Shown in pieces: positions 33,467 to 41,714 of a stretch of DNA of 64,000 bases (its first letter is position 1; every line of letters begins with the position of its first letter). The translations under genes and the position numbers were made by a program. Below the pieces are notes generated by a model that was not told where the DNA came from, ran no database searches, and was given only the letters and a program-made list of their open reading frames with translations. Source of the stretch: an uncultured Bacteroidales bacterium (GTDB lineage Bacteria > Bacteroidota > Bacteroidia > Bacteroidales > F082); NCBI GenBank assembly GCA_900318465.1, contig ONKQ01000004.1, positions 24,747 through 88,746 on the forward strand, read 5' to 3'.

Positions 33467-35947
33467 ATGGCAAACGAAAAAACACGCATCCCACAACAAA
33501 CCAACGAAGAGCAAAGTGTTGATATTAAACAATTGGTCTTCATAGCTTTGGATCATTGGTATTTATTCGTCATTTTTGTAATGGCAGCTTTAGCCTGTGG
33601 TTTCATTATCAACCGTTATTCGACCAAGGTCTACCAAACAACGGGTACTGTCCTCATCAATGAAGGAGGTAAAAATTCATACGATCCAACGGCCATTATG
33701 ACCTCTATGAACTTCGGTAGTTTCCAGAACATCGACAATGAGATAGCCATTCTCCAATCGTATACCCTCCGCGAGCGTGTCATCAAAAAGATGGGCATTG
33801 AAGTGACTTACCTTGAAAAAGGCCGCATTGCTTCCACTGAATTATACAAATGCGCACCTTTCCATGTAGAGTTTGAGCGCAGTGTGCCTCAGGCCGTAGG
33901 ATTATCGTATGAGATAAGCTTCCTCGATAATGGCAACATCCAACTCCATGCCATAGGCGAAGGCCTCTACAAATATGACTACATCCTCTGTCAATCAGCA
34001 GGGAGTGACCCCTTCGCTAAAATCGACACTATCGGAGAATACAAACAAGGTGAATGGATTGACAATGGTTACAATCGCATCCGTATTACACAAATCGAGA
34101 ATTTCAATCCTGAAATGATCAGGGGAAAAAGATTGGTGTTTTGGCTTAACAGCTATCCGTCACTTGTCTCGCAGTTAAGTAATTTCTCCGTAAGTCCTAT
34201 CTCCAAACAGGCTTCGGTGGCCTCTGTAATGGTGAAAGGCAACGACAAACGTAAAATTGTCGAGTTTGCCAATCTGCTTATGAACGAATATGTGAATCGT
34301 GGTTTGGAGAAAAAGAATCTTGTGTCGGAAAACACTATCGAGTTTATCGACAACGAGTTAACTGGCATCCAAGAATCATTAGGCCAGGCTGAGACCGAAC
34401 TGAAAGAATTCCGTCAGCAAAACGACTTGATGAACCTTGACTTACAAGCTAACCAAGTTTACACCAACCTGCAAGCTTTGGAAAAGGAGAGAGCCGAGAA
34501 GTCTGTCAACCTGAAGATTTACCAGCGAATGCAGGATTATATCCAAGTACAAATTAACGACCCTGAAAATCTGGCATCTCCCAGCACAATGGGTATTAAT
34601 GACCCGTTGCTTAACCAGTTAGCTCGCGACCTTGTCACTCTGTCACAAACCAAGGCCACTCAACTGCTTACCCAAACCGAGCAACACCCTCAAATTCAAA
34701 AGCTTAACGAACAAATCATCACTACGAAAAAGGCCTTATTGGAAACCATCAACAATCTCGTCGACAACGCTCAAATGAGCCTTAATGAGATTTATGGCCG
34801 CATCGCCCGACTTGAAAATGAGTCGAAAAAACTGCCAGGCAAACAACAACAACTTATCAATTACCAACGTAATTACCAATTCACTGATGATACATACAAG
34901 TATTTGATGCAGCGTCGTGCCGAGGCCCAGATTTTGCGCGCCTCCAACACACCCGACAACGAAATTCTCGATGAAGCACGACTTGAGCGCACCTATCTTA
35001 TCTCTCCTCGCACTTCGATGAATTATCTCATCGCCATTATTATCGGTCTGCTCATCCCGTCCGTGTTTCTCTTCTTGAAGAACTTCTTCAACAACACTAT
35101 TACCGACCGCAAGGACGTGGAAAAGCTGACCCGTTTCCCCATTGTTGGAATGGTGGCACAAAACAATTCGAAAAATCCTCTCCTTGTCATCAACAACCCC
35201 AAATCACCAGTATCGGAGGCTTTCCGCTCCATACGTACCAATGTCGAATACCTCTCCCAAAGCAAGACACCTTGCACCGTCCTTGTCACAGGCGATACCC
35301 AAAGCATTGGCAAGACCTTCAACAGTATCAACATTGCTTCGATTTATGCTCTTTACGGCAAGAAGACAATTTTGCTCGGTTTCGACATGAGAAAACCCAA
35401 GCTCTTCCAAGAATTTGACCTTAACAATAATATTGGCCTGAGCAGTTACCTCTCCAATAAGGAATCTCTTGACAGCATCATACAAACCTCAAACAAGATA
35501 CCCACTCTCGATATTATCACCTCCGGTCCCATCCCGCCCAACCCAGCTGAGCTGATTGCTTCTGACAAGTGCAACGAATTGTTCACCGAGTTGAAGAAAC
35601 GTTATGACTATATTGTCATCGACACGCCGCCCATCGCCCTTGTCACCGACGCTTTGTTGCTCATGCGCTATTCCGATGCCAATCTGTTCGTTGTGCGTCA
35701 AGGCGTGACTAACAAAAACGCTTTCGGCAGCATTATCAAAGACCTTGAGGAACGCGATATGCAGTTTGCCATTGTCCTCAACGGCCTTAAAGTCGAAAAG
35801 GGTTATGGCTATCGCTACGGTGGCGAGAAGTATGGCTATGGTTACGGCTACGGCTATGGTTATGGCTACGGAAGTGACTACTACGGCGAGATTGAAGATG
35901 ACGACAAGAAAAAGAAACATCGCAAAAACCATAAAAGCAACAAGTAA
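33467..35947 (+). CDS. Polysaccharide co-polymerase with tyrosine autokinase (Wzc-like)
   Basis: The 826-residue protein has membrane helices near 30-50 and 515-540 flanking a large coiled-coil Wzz domain, then a BY-kinase domain: Walker A in VTGDTQSIGKTFNSIN, Walker A' in ILLGFDMRKPK and Walker B in YDYIVIDTPPIALV. The P-loop lacks the usual PGEGKS form but keeps GKT. The C-terminus (about 781-808) is a Tyr-Gly alternating stretch with many Tyr, the expected autophosphorylation tail. It controls chain length and export of a surface polysaccharide with the neighbouring channel. Confidence 0.93.
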   Translation: MANEKTRIPQQTNEEQSVDIKQLVFIALDHWYLFVIFVMAALACGFIINRYSTKVYQTTGTVLINEGGKNSYDPTAIMTSMNFGSFQNIDNEIAILQSYTLRERVIKKMGIEVTYLEKGRIASTELYKCAPFHVEFERSVPQAVGLSYEISFLDNGNIQLHAIGEGLYKYDYILCQSAGSDPFAKIDTIGEYKQGEWIDNGYNRIRITQIENFNPEMIRGKRLVFWLNSYPSLVSQLSNFSVSPISKQASVASVMVKGNDKRKIVEFANLLMNEYVNRGLEKKNLVSENTIEFIDNELTGIQESLGQAETELKEFRQQNDLMNLDLQANQVYTNLQALEKERAEKSVNLKIYQRMQDYIQVQINDPENLASPSTMGINDPLLNQLARDLVTLSQTKATQLLTQTEQHPQIQKLNEQIITTKKALLETINNLVDNAQMSLNEIYGRIARLENESKKLPGKQQQLINYQRNYQFTDDTYKYLMQRRAEAQILRASNTPDNEILDEARLERTYLISPRTSMNYLIAIIIGLLIPSVFLFLKNFFNNTITDRKDVEKLTRFPIVGMVAQNNSKNPLLVINNPKSPVSEAFRSIRTNVEYLSQSKTPCTVLVTGDTQSIGKTFNSINIASIYALYGKKTILLGFDMRKPKLFQEFDLNNNIGLSSYLSNKESLDSIIQTSNKIPTLDIITSGPIPPNPAELIASDKCNELFTELKKRYDYIVIDTPPIALVTDALLLMRYSDANLFVVRQGVTNKNAFGSIIKDLEERDMQFAIVLNGLKVEKGYGYRYGGEKYGYGYGYGYGYGYGSDYYGEIEDDDKKKKHRKNHKSNK

Positions 35948-35956
35948 CAAACCTTT

Positions 35957-36529
35957 TTGATGAACCAAAACAACGAGAATAAGAGCATTGATGAAAAATA
36001 TTGGCATGCGCTTTATGTCAGGTCAAGGGCTGAAAAGAAAGTATTCGACCAGCTCCAAGATAAAGGCATTGAGTCGTATCTGCCCATGTTGACTCGTATC
36101 AAGCAGTGGAGCGACCGCAAGAAAAAGGTGGAAGAGCCATTGTTTCGCTCGTATGTGTTTGTCCGCAACAATGAAAGACAGCATTACGTTGTCCTCGGTG
36201 TTTATGGTGTGGTGCGTTTCGTCACTTTTGAGCATAAGCCAGTCATCGTGCCCGACAAGCAAATCATTGCCATCAAGAAATACCTCGATAATCCCGTTGA
36301 GGATGAAGACGATCTGAAAAACATTGATCTGAAGGAAGGCCAATTGGTTAGGATTACCAACGGCTCGATGCAAGGACTTACTGGACGATTGGTTTCGGTG
36401 AAAAGCAAACGGCGCCTCTTGGTCAATATAGATGTGGTGGGGCAGTCAATTCCCGTCAGCATCCCCCGCACCAAGGTGGAGCCGATCCAAGAAAAACAAG
36501 AAGTTTCCATCACATACGACAATAATTAA
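35957..36529 (+). CDS. UpxY-like NusG-family antiterminator
   Basis: The 190-residue protein has a NusG N-terminal domain (YWHALYVRSRAEKKVFDQL, PLFRSYVFVRN) and a KOW region (EGQLVRITNGSMQGLTGRLV). It matches UpxY/LoaP-type specialised NusG proteins that let RNA polymerase read through long polysaccharide operons in Bacteroides. Those genes usually come first in the operon; here it comes fourth, after the export genes, and no glycosyltransferase genes follow, so its target may be elsewhere in the genome. Confidence 0.88.
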   Translation: MMNQNNENKSIDEKYWHALYVRSRAEKKVFDQLQDKGIESYLPMLTRIKQWSDRKKKVEEPLFRSYVFVRNNERQHYVVLGVYGVVRFVTFEHKPVIVPDKQIIAIKKYLDNPVEDEDDLKNIDLKEGQLVRITNGSMQGLTGRLVSVKSKRRLLVNIDVVGQSIPVSIPRTKVEPIQEKQEVSITYDNN

Positions 36530-36560
36530 TGTTTCTCTGCAACATCAAAAATCACATACT

Positions 36561-37493
36561 ATGGATTTAGAAGAAAGAATGAAAAAGAAAGCCATCCGCA
36601 ATAAGAACTTGCTATTTGCAGCCTTGGCTGCCCTATTGTTGGCTTTGGTGTTTGTCATCATTTTGGCGGTCAAGAATTCGGCTATCAAGGATGACCTGCA
36701 AACACTTGAGGCTGAGAAAGAAATGCAACGCCGCGACTTCCAAGCCGAGGTCGACAGCCTGATGAAAGTTCACAACGAACTGAAAGAAAGTTACGGTGAA
36801 CTGAGCCAAGAATTGGCCGAGAAAGACAGCATCATCCAAGCCGATGCCGTTGAAATCAAGCGGCTTCTCGATTCACAATGGGACTACTACCGTATCAAGA
36901 AGAAATTAGCTTCGTTGCAAGAGATTTCGCAGAAATACGTGCGTCAAATGGACTCGCTCTATACCGTCAACCGCGAATTGGTGGCTGAAAACGAGCGCAT
37001 CCGTGAGGAATACCAAGCCGAAAAACGCGTGAACACCAATCTCACCCGCCGCAACGACGAACTGACCGGTAAGGTGAACCTCGCCGCTACGATGAAAATC
37101 CACAACCTGACTGCCAACGCCGTACGCTTCAAGGGTAACTCGAAAGAGGCCACCACCGACCGCGCCAATCGCGCCGAACGCATCATGGTCGACTTCACCG
37201 TGGCACAAAACGACCTCGTCGAAGCTGGCACAAAAGTCTTCTACCTCCGCATCGCCGACCCCACCAAGGTCGTCATCAGCAAAGGAAGTGGCGACGAGTA
37301 TTCGTTCAAATCCAATGGCGAGTCGCTGCAATATACCGAGCAGGTGCGCTTCAATTATGATGGCAAGGATGCCGCAGTGCGCGCCTACTACATCAAGCCT
37401 TCTGGCATTGAGTTCATGCCTGGCCGCTACTACATCGATGTGTATGAGCAAGGGGGAAAACTCATCGGACAGACTTCGCTTGAATTGCGATAA
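36561..37493 (+). CDS. Membrane-anchored coiled-coil protein
   Basis: The 310-residue protein has one membrane helix (about 20-38), a long coiled coil (about 45-175) rich in Glu, Lys and Leu, and a beta-rich C-terminal domain (about 180-310) including VDFTVAQNDLVEAG and MPGRYYIDVYEQGGKL. I recognise it only as a conserved type of Bacteroidota protein without assigned role. It is the last gene of the gldH-export operon, 31 bp after the antiterminator gene. Confidence 0.75.
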   Translation: MDLEERMKKKAIRNKNLLFAALAALLLALVFVIILAVKNSAIKDDLQTLEAEKEMQRRDFQAEVDSLMKVHNELKESYGELSQELAEKDSIIQADAVEIKRLLDSQWDYYRIKKKLASLQEISQKYVRQMDSLYTVNRELVAENERIREEYQAEKRVNTNLTRRNDELTGKVNLAATMKIHNLTANAVRFKGNSKEATTDRANRAERIMVDFTVAQNDLVEAGTKVFYLRIADPTKVVISKGSGDEYSFKSNGESLQYTEQVRFNYDGKDAAVRAYYIKPSGIEFMPGRYYIDVYEQGGKLIGQTSLELR

Positions 37494-37539
37494 TACTAAG
37501 ACTTACCGCTCCTTGCAGTAACGCGAAGCGACTTACAAA

Positions 37540-38265
37540 TTACTCCAATACAGACCGTAATACTTCATGCGACTTGAAGCCCTTCATCACGGGGGCATGA
37601 AGTCGCATGAAAGTTATTATGCCGTCAAGCATCTCGCGGCGACGACGGGCATTGAGTGAAATGCGACAAGCCTCGTCAATACTGTTGTCAAGCAAACGTG
37701 AAAGCAAGGCCGCATTTTCAGCATCAAAATAATAAGGATGCACTGGATAATCGTGGGCGAAATGCCCTTCCATCATGTCAAAACAAAAGCCTTGCGTGTA
37801 GTTGGTTTTGGGATAAAACCCGAGATGTCGTGTCAGCTCAAGGGTGAAATACAAAGGGAAATTGGCATAGTCAGCTTCCACCAGATCAAGCCAAAGAATG
37901 CTTTGCTCGATGAAGTCGTACAATGATGGGTTAGCTTCGGGTTCCGTCAAGGTTTTTGAAAGCAACTCGCTGACATACATCATAATGGCACTTTTATTCA
38001 TCACATAAGGCAGGCTGTGGTAGACGGTTTTCAATTGCACGTCCTTCATATAACCCAAAGAAGACTGACGCATGTTGCCGACCTCCACATAATTAATAAG
38101 GTGTAGATTTTGGAACAAGGCCACTCGGTTTTTGGCGTTGCGGTTGAACGCGCCTTTCACCATATAAGATTTTAGACCTGATTCGCGTGTGTATACCTTG
38201 ACAATCAGGCTTGTGTCGCCGTAGCGCAACGATTGTAGGACGATGCCTTGGGTTTTGTCATCCAT
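37540..38265 (-). CDS. recO: DNA repair protein RecO
   Basis: The 241-residue protein has the RecO OB-fold start KTQGIVLQSLRYGDTSLIVKVYT, SYMVKGAF and a helical C-terminal domain ending HEVLRSVL. The zinc-binding Cys residues of some RecO proteins are not present, as in other Bacteroidota. It loads RecA onto SSB-coated DNA with RecR. It starts five bases after porZ; this pairing is common in the phylum. Confidence 0.92.
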   Translation of the reverse strand: MDDKTQGIVLQSLRYGDTSLIVKVYTRESGLKSYMVKGAFNRNAKNRVALFQNLHLINYVEVGNMRQSSLGYMKDVQLKTVYHSLPYVMNKSAIMMYVSELLSKTLTEPEANPSLYDFIEQSILWLDLVEADYANFPLYFTLELTRHLGFYPKTNYTQGFCFDMMEGHFAHDYPVHPYYFDAENAALLSRLLDNSIDEACRISLNARRRREMLDGIITFMRLHAPVMKGFKSHEVLRSVLE

Positions 38266-38270
38266 CGCCT

Positions 38271-40583
38271 TTATTGAACCAAAATCTTGGTAGCGAAGCG
38301 GTTCTTGCCGAATTTGTCGCTGGTGAAAATGAAATAGACACCAGGCGTGACGCGCTGACCATCAATGTTATTGAGATCCCAAACTGCCTGACCGCCTTCC
38401 GACATCAGTTGGGTGACAAAACTGCCATCGACGGTGGTGATGCGCACCAATGAATTGGCTACCAAGCCCTTGATGCCCACATAGCCTGTATAACCTTGCC
38501 TTACGGGATTGGGATAAGCCACCACATCGCTGACTTGCGGATCAGGCTCCGACGACTCGCCTTTGTAAGAAATTACACCGTTAGCCGTGCCAAAAAACAC
38601 CTCACCGTCGGCGGAGATGGCCATAGTGGTGACAGAGTTTTCGAACAAGGGACTATTGTCGGTAGTGAAATAATGGATTTCCTGCAGCTTATTGGCAAAC
38701 GACATGAGGCATACCCCTGACTCAAGGCCAAACCAAATCTGATTGGCACCGTCGACGGCCATTGAAAGCACACTGGAACCTTTAAAGAGCGCGTCCCATT
38801 GGTCGGTGCCGTCATTGCGAGGCACCTGTTTCACACTTGCGGTGTAGTTGCTTTCCGTGAAAATCTTGCGCGAGTCGGCGAAATAGCAAGGACCGTCGGT
38901 AGTACCTACCCATACCACGCCATCCTTATCGACAACAAGGCAGTTGGCCGTACCTAACAATCCGCCCGAGGTGCTACCTGTATTCAGGAAAGCCACTTGG
39001 TCGTCAGAGGTATCGTCGAGGGTACCGCCGTCGTTGAAGACCATCAACTCGCCATTGCGTTTCAAAATCCATTTATAGTCATTGTCGTCGACAATCATCA
39101 CGCCAATGTCGTTACCGCTGGTGTTTCCGCCGAGGCTGAACGAGTGCCAAGTGCCGTCAGGCTCCATCGCCGACAGCAAATGATTGGCACCCGAGTTGGC
39201 CACCCAAAGGTTGTGATGGCTATCGAAACCGAGACCGCTGATATTAATCAAGTTGGGGTCAGAAATCCAATAATCCAAGGTGCTATTTTCGGCGTTATAA
39301 ATCTCCACGAGTTCGTCTCCCTTTATCTTCAACACGCCATTTCCCCAAGTGCCGACATAAGTAACGGTGGGGTCTCTCGGGTCGGTAAGGGTGCAGACAT
39401 AATCTGAAAAACCGCTCAATTCGTTCATGGTCTCATTGCTGAAGATGGTCCAAAAACCGTCGAAGCGAGCCACGCCTTCCTTCATGTAACGCTTGCCCCA
39501 GTTGGCCGCATGACCACCGGTGGCAATCCACACTTGGTCGCCGCAGGCCTGCAACTCAAAGACGTTCTTCGAAGCCGTTCCATTGGGCATCACATCCATA
39601 AAATTCCAGCCATTGTCGGTCTTGATAAGACCTCGCTTAGCGTCGCCAATCCAATAATCGCGGTTGCTGTCGATGGCCGCCGAGCGTGGCTCGATGCTAC
39701 CGCCAGGCGAGTAAATGTTCAAGATTTCAGTGAGGCTGACATCGTACACCTTTACACTATAATAATTGGTAATGAGCAACTTATTATCATCAGCACGTAG
39801 TTCATGTTTTTGGGACGCATTGTCTTTCTCGAAATAGCTCCAATGATTGCCATCGTTCATAAAGAGCGTATCGGCATTGAAGCCACCGTCGTAATTCAGG
39901 AAAAGCCTGTCGGCAAAAACTTCCATCTCGCTATACGCCAAATGAGGATGAATCAATGATGTATCGAAATTCCAAGCGGCATAATTGGCAAGGTTTTGGC
40001 CGTTTTGCAAAGCATAATACACGCCATCGTCGGTGGAGGCATAAATCCTGCCATTGAAGATGGCTACATCGGTCACATTCATCATATCACCTTGATTACC
40101 AATATAATAAGTATCCTTAACCTCCTCACGAGCCAAGTCGAAAACAACTATGCCAAATCCGCAGGCAACGTAGGCAAGGTCTCCGTCGAAAAAGACATTG
40201 TTGATGCTTTTGTTGCCCACGATATTTTTTTTCTTGATGTCGCTCATGTTACTGATGTTGCCCTCGCGGTCGATGAGGTCGACATTGGCGTTGGTATAGG
40301 CCACAAAGAGCTTGCGCTGACTCTCGCAATAACCCATCGTGCTAATGCCAACATCCGACAATCCATTGATTTTATTGAGAATACGAACCGAATTGTCATC
40401 CTTGTCGTAATAAAACAGCTCGTATTCCGTGGCCGCATAAATCAGGTTTCCAACGGGTTCCACGGCAATGACTTTATGATAGGGCAAATGGGTGCGCCAA
40501 TTGCCGATGGAGACTTCGTTTTGAGCGAAAGCACACGCCGCGAGGAAACATGATAATAATAAGGTATAAATCTTCTTGTTCAT
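38271..40583 (-). CDS. porZ: Type IX secretion system protein PorZ
   Basis: The 770-residue protein has a signal peptide (1-21), two beta-propellers built from two-component-regulator-propeller-like repeats (GNWRTHLPYHKVIAVEPVGN at the start; VWVGTTDGPCYFA and IWFGLESGVCLMS later) and a C-terminal sorting-domain-like end (AYPNPVRQGYTG to FATKILVQ). This architecture and the recO neighbour fit PorZ, part of the outer-surface attachment complex that anchors type IX cargo to lipopolysaccharide. ATG 40583 was chosen at the signal peptide; the open frame further upstream is repeat sequence. Confidence 0.9.
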   Translation of the reverse strand: MNKKIYTLLLSCFLAACAFAQNEVSIGNWRTHLPYHKVIAVEPVGNLIYAATEYELFYYDKDDNSVRILNKINGLSDVGISTMGYCESQRKLFVAYTNANVDLIDREGNISNMSDIKKKNIVGNKSINNVFFDGDLAYVACGFGIVVFDLAREEVKDTYYIGNQGDMMNVTDVAIFNGRIYASTDDGVYYALQNGQNLANYAAWNFDTSLIHPHLAYSEMEVFADRLFLNYDGGFNADTLFMNDGNHWSYFEKDNASQKHELRADDNKLLITNYYSVKVYDVSLTEILNIYSPGGSIEPRSAAIDSNRDYWIGDAKRGLIKTDNGWNFMDVMPNGTASKNVFELQACGDQVWIATGGHAANWGKRYMKEGVARFDGFWTIFSNETMNELSGFSDYVCTLTDPRDPTVTYVGTWGNGVLKIKGDELVEIYNAENSTLDYWISDPNLINISGLGFDSHHNLWVANSGANHLLSAMEPDGTWHSFSLGGNTSGNDIGVMIVDDNDYKWILKRNGELMVFNDGGTLDDTSDDQVAFLNTGSTSGGLLGTANCLVVDKDGVVWVGTTDGPCYFADSRKIFTESNYTASVKQVPRNDGTDQWDALFKGSSVLSMAVDGANQIWFGLESGVCLMSFANKLQEIHYFTTDNSPLFENSVTTMAISADGEVFFGTANGVISYKGESSEPDPQVSDVVAYPNPVRQGYTGYVGIKGLVANSLVRITTVDGSFVTQLMSEGGQAVWDLNNIDGQRVTPGVYFIFTSDKFGKNRFATKILVQ

Positions 40584-40657
40584 AACGATATGATTTAGGC
40601 GGTAAAAGTACGAAATTTTGAGATAAACGAGATTTTGGGGTGAATTATTATTAAATC

Positions 40658-40736
40658 TACGCTTTTCCAAGAAAAAACACCCAAAAATCATACGCTTTTC
40701 CAAGGTTTTCTGGGTGAAAAAACTACGCTTTTCCAA
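40658..40736. repeat. Three direct repeats of TACGCTTTTCCAA at exactly 33-bp spacing
   Basis: Copies start at 40658, 40691 and 40724. The 20 bp between copies is not conserved apart from being A/T-rich with a CCCA/TGGG motif. The array lies about 75-150 bp upstream of the porZ start. Confidence 0.85.
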
Positions 40737-40746
40737 ATTGTAACCA

Positions 40747-40769
40747 ATCCGTTTACATTTTCGACAACC
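40747..40769 (+). repeat. 23-bp direct repeat, left copy beside the YoeB module
   Basis: It matches 41556-41578 at 22 of 23 positions in the same orientation (core CCGTTTACATTT). The toxin-antitoxin pair lies between the two copies. Confidence 0.85.
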
Positions 40770-40838
40770 CAACATTCTCTGTTTCCGAATCATATCCCTA
40801 TCGAGATGGAGCGGTTTGTCGAGGAGAAGTGTTTTGAG

Positions 40839-41114
40839 TTATTTGTCGCCATAGTGACCGTAGGCAGACACCACCTCCACAATGACCACATCATGGTAAA
40901 TCTTGTAAACAAGTCTGTGTTTCTGCGTTATTCGCCTTGACCAAACACCACGTTTGTCGTACTTTAGGTATTCGGGCTTGCCCGTTCCTGTTGTTGGATG
41001 TTCCTTCAACTCATCCACCATTTTCATTAATTTGGTAAACGATTTTGGCTCTTCATGCCTGAGTTTCAGGGCATCTCTTGAAGCAGTATCCAGGAACTTA
41101 ACCTTGTAGCTCAT
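40839..41114 (-). CDS. Txe/YoeB-family toxin
   Basis: The 91-residue protein matches YoeB-type mRNA interferases: YKVKFLDTASRDALKL at the start, the PTTGTGKPEYLKYD stretch, WSRRITQKHRLVYKI with the catalytic Glu replaced by the RITQ/H arrangement typical of the family, and the end SAYGHYGDK. It cleaves mRNA on the ribosome and is neutralised by the upstream antitoxin, whose gene it overlaps by 17 bp. Confidence 0.9.
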   Translation of the reverse strand: MSYKVKFLDTASRDALKLRHEEPKSFTKLMKMVDELKEHPTTGTGKPEYLKYDKRGVWSRRITQKHRLVYKIYHDVVIVEVVSAYGHYGDK

Positions 41115-41445
41115 GCTCGATTCTGGTTAAGAATTCGTCCAACGATTCATTTGGGAGCATCTCGTGGGAAGTAGCCTCGCCGCTTTCTGCTTCTTTCAGC
41201 CTCTTTTCTATCATGTCGATATTCCTTTGGTCGGCGAAGAATGGGTCGCCACTTGGACTGATTTCGTAGGGGTCGCGACGGAATTCTGGCGGAATGCTCA
41301 GTATGGCATCCTCTCTCTTCACCGGCTTGATGCTGACCTTGAACGATCCGTGGTCGCGGGTCTTGACGATGAAATCGTCGCCGTTTGATTCCGTGAAATA
41401 GCTCATCATATTCGTCCTGAAATCTCTGCTGCTGACTACTATCAT
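41098..41445 (-). CDS. YefM/Phd-like antitoxin
   Basis: The 115-residue protein begins MIVVSSRDFRTNMMSYF, the DNA-binding start of Phd/YefM antitoxins, followed by a variable acidic C-terminal part that should bind the YoeB toxin. It precedes and overlaps the toxin gene, the usual order. A perfect 18-bp palindrome upstream is its probable operator. Confidence 0.85.
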   Translation of the reverse strand: MIVVSSRDFRTNMMSYFTESNGDDFIVKTRDHGSFKVSIKPVKREDAILSIPPEFRRDPYEISPSGDPFFADQRNIDMIEKRLKEAESGEATSHEMLPNESLDEFLTRIEHELQG

Positions 41446-41473
41446 ATTATTCCTTTATTTAATAATTGTGCCG

Positions 41474-41520
41474 CAAAGATACACACTTTTTCGATTTCTT
41501 ACCATTTTGGTACCAAAATG
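41474..41520 (-). promoter_or_regulatory. Promoter and palindromic operator of the YoeB module
   Basis: TATCTTTG at 41474-41481 (minus) is an exact -7 box. The palindrome CATTTTGGTACCAAAATG at 41503-41520 falls about where the -33 region should be, so antitoxin binding there would block polymerase. A half-copy, ATACCATTTTTG, follows. Confidence 0.7.
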
Positions 41521-41555
41521 ATACCATTTTTGTTACTTTCAATTATGTGTCACCC

Positions 41556-41578
41556 ATCCGTTTACATTTCCGACAACC
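41556..41578 (+). repeat. 23-bp direct repeat, right copy beside the YoeB module
   Basis: This is the partner of 40747-40769; the two copies lie 809 bp apart and bracket the toxin-antitoxin genes and their operator. Confidence 0.85.
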
Positions 41579-41643
41579 AAAAAGGACAATTATTTGCGCC
41601 AACTGGTTGACGCTGGGAATGAACGTTATATAACGCTTGTTTC

Positions 41644-41651
41644 TACCTTTG
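41644..41651 (+). promoter_or_regulatory. TACCTTTG -7 box for the fibronectin-type lipoprotein
   Basis: An exact match 63 bp upstream of ATG 41715. Confidence 0.6.
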
Positions 41652-41714
41652 CTCGGTAAAACACTAACTTTAAAACCGATGCGCCCGATGGGATAGAACT
41701 GGGCAACCCAGAAA

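Noticed and set aside
38271-40793. Longer porZ start at 40793
   Set aside because: The extra N-terminal residues are translations of the 33-bp and 23-bp repeats; the signal peptide begins at 40583.
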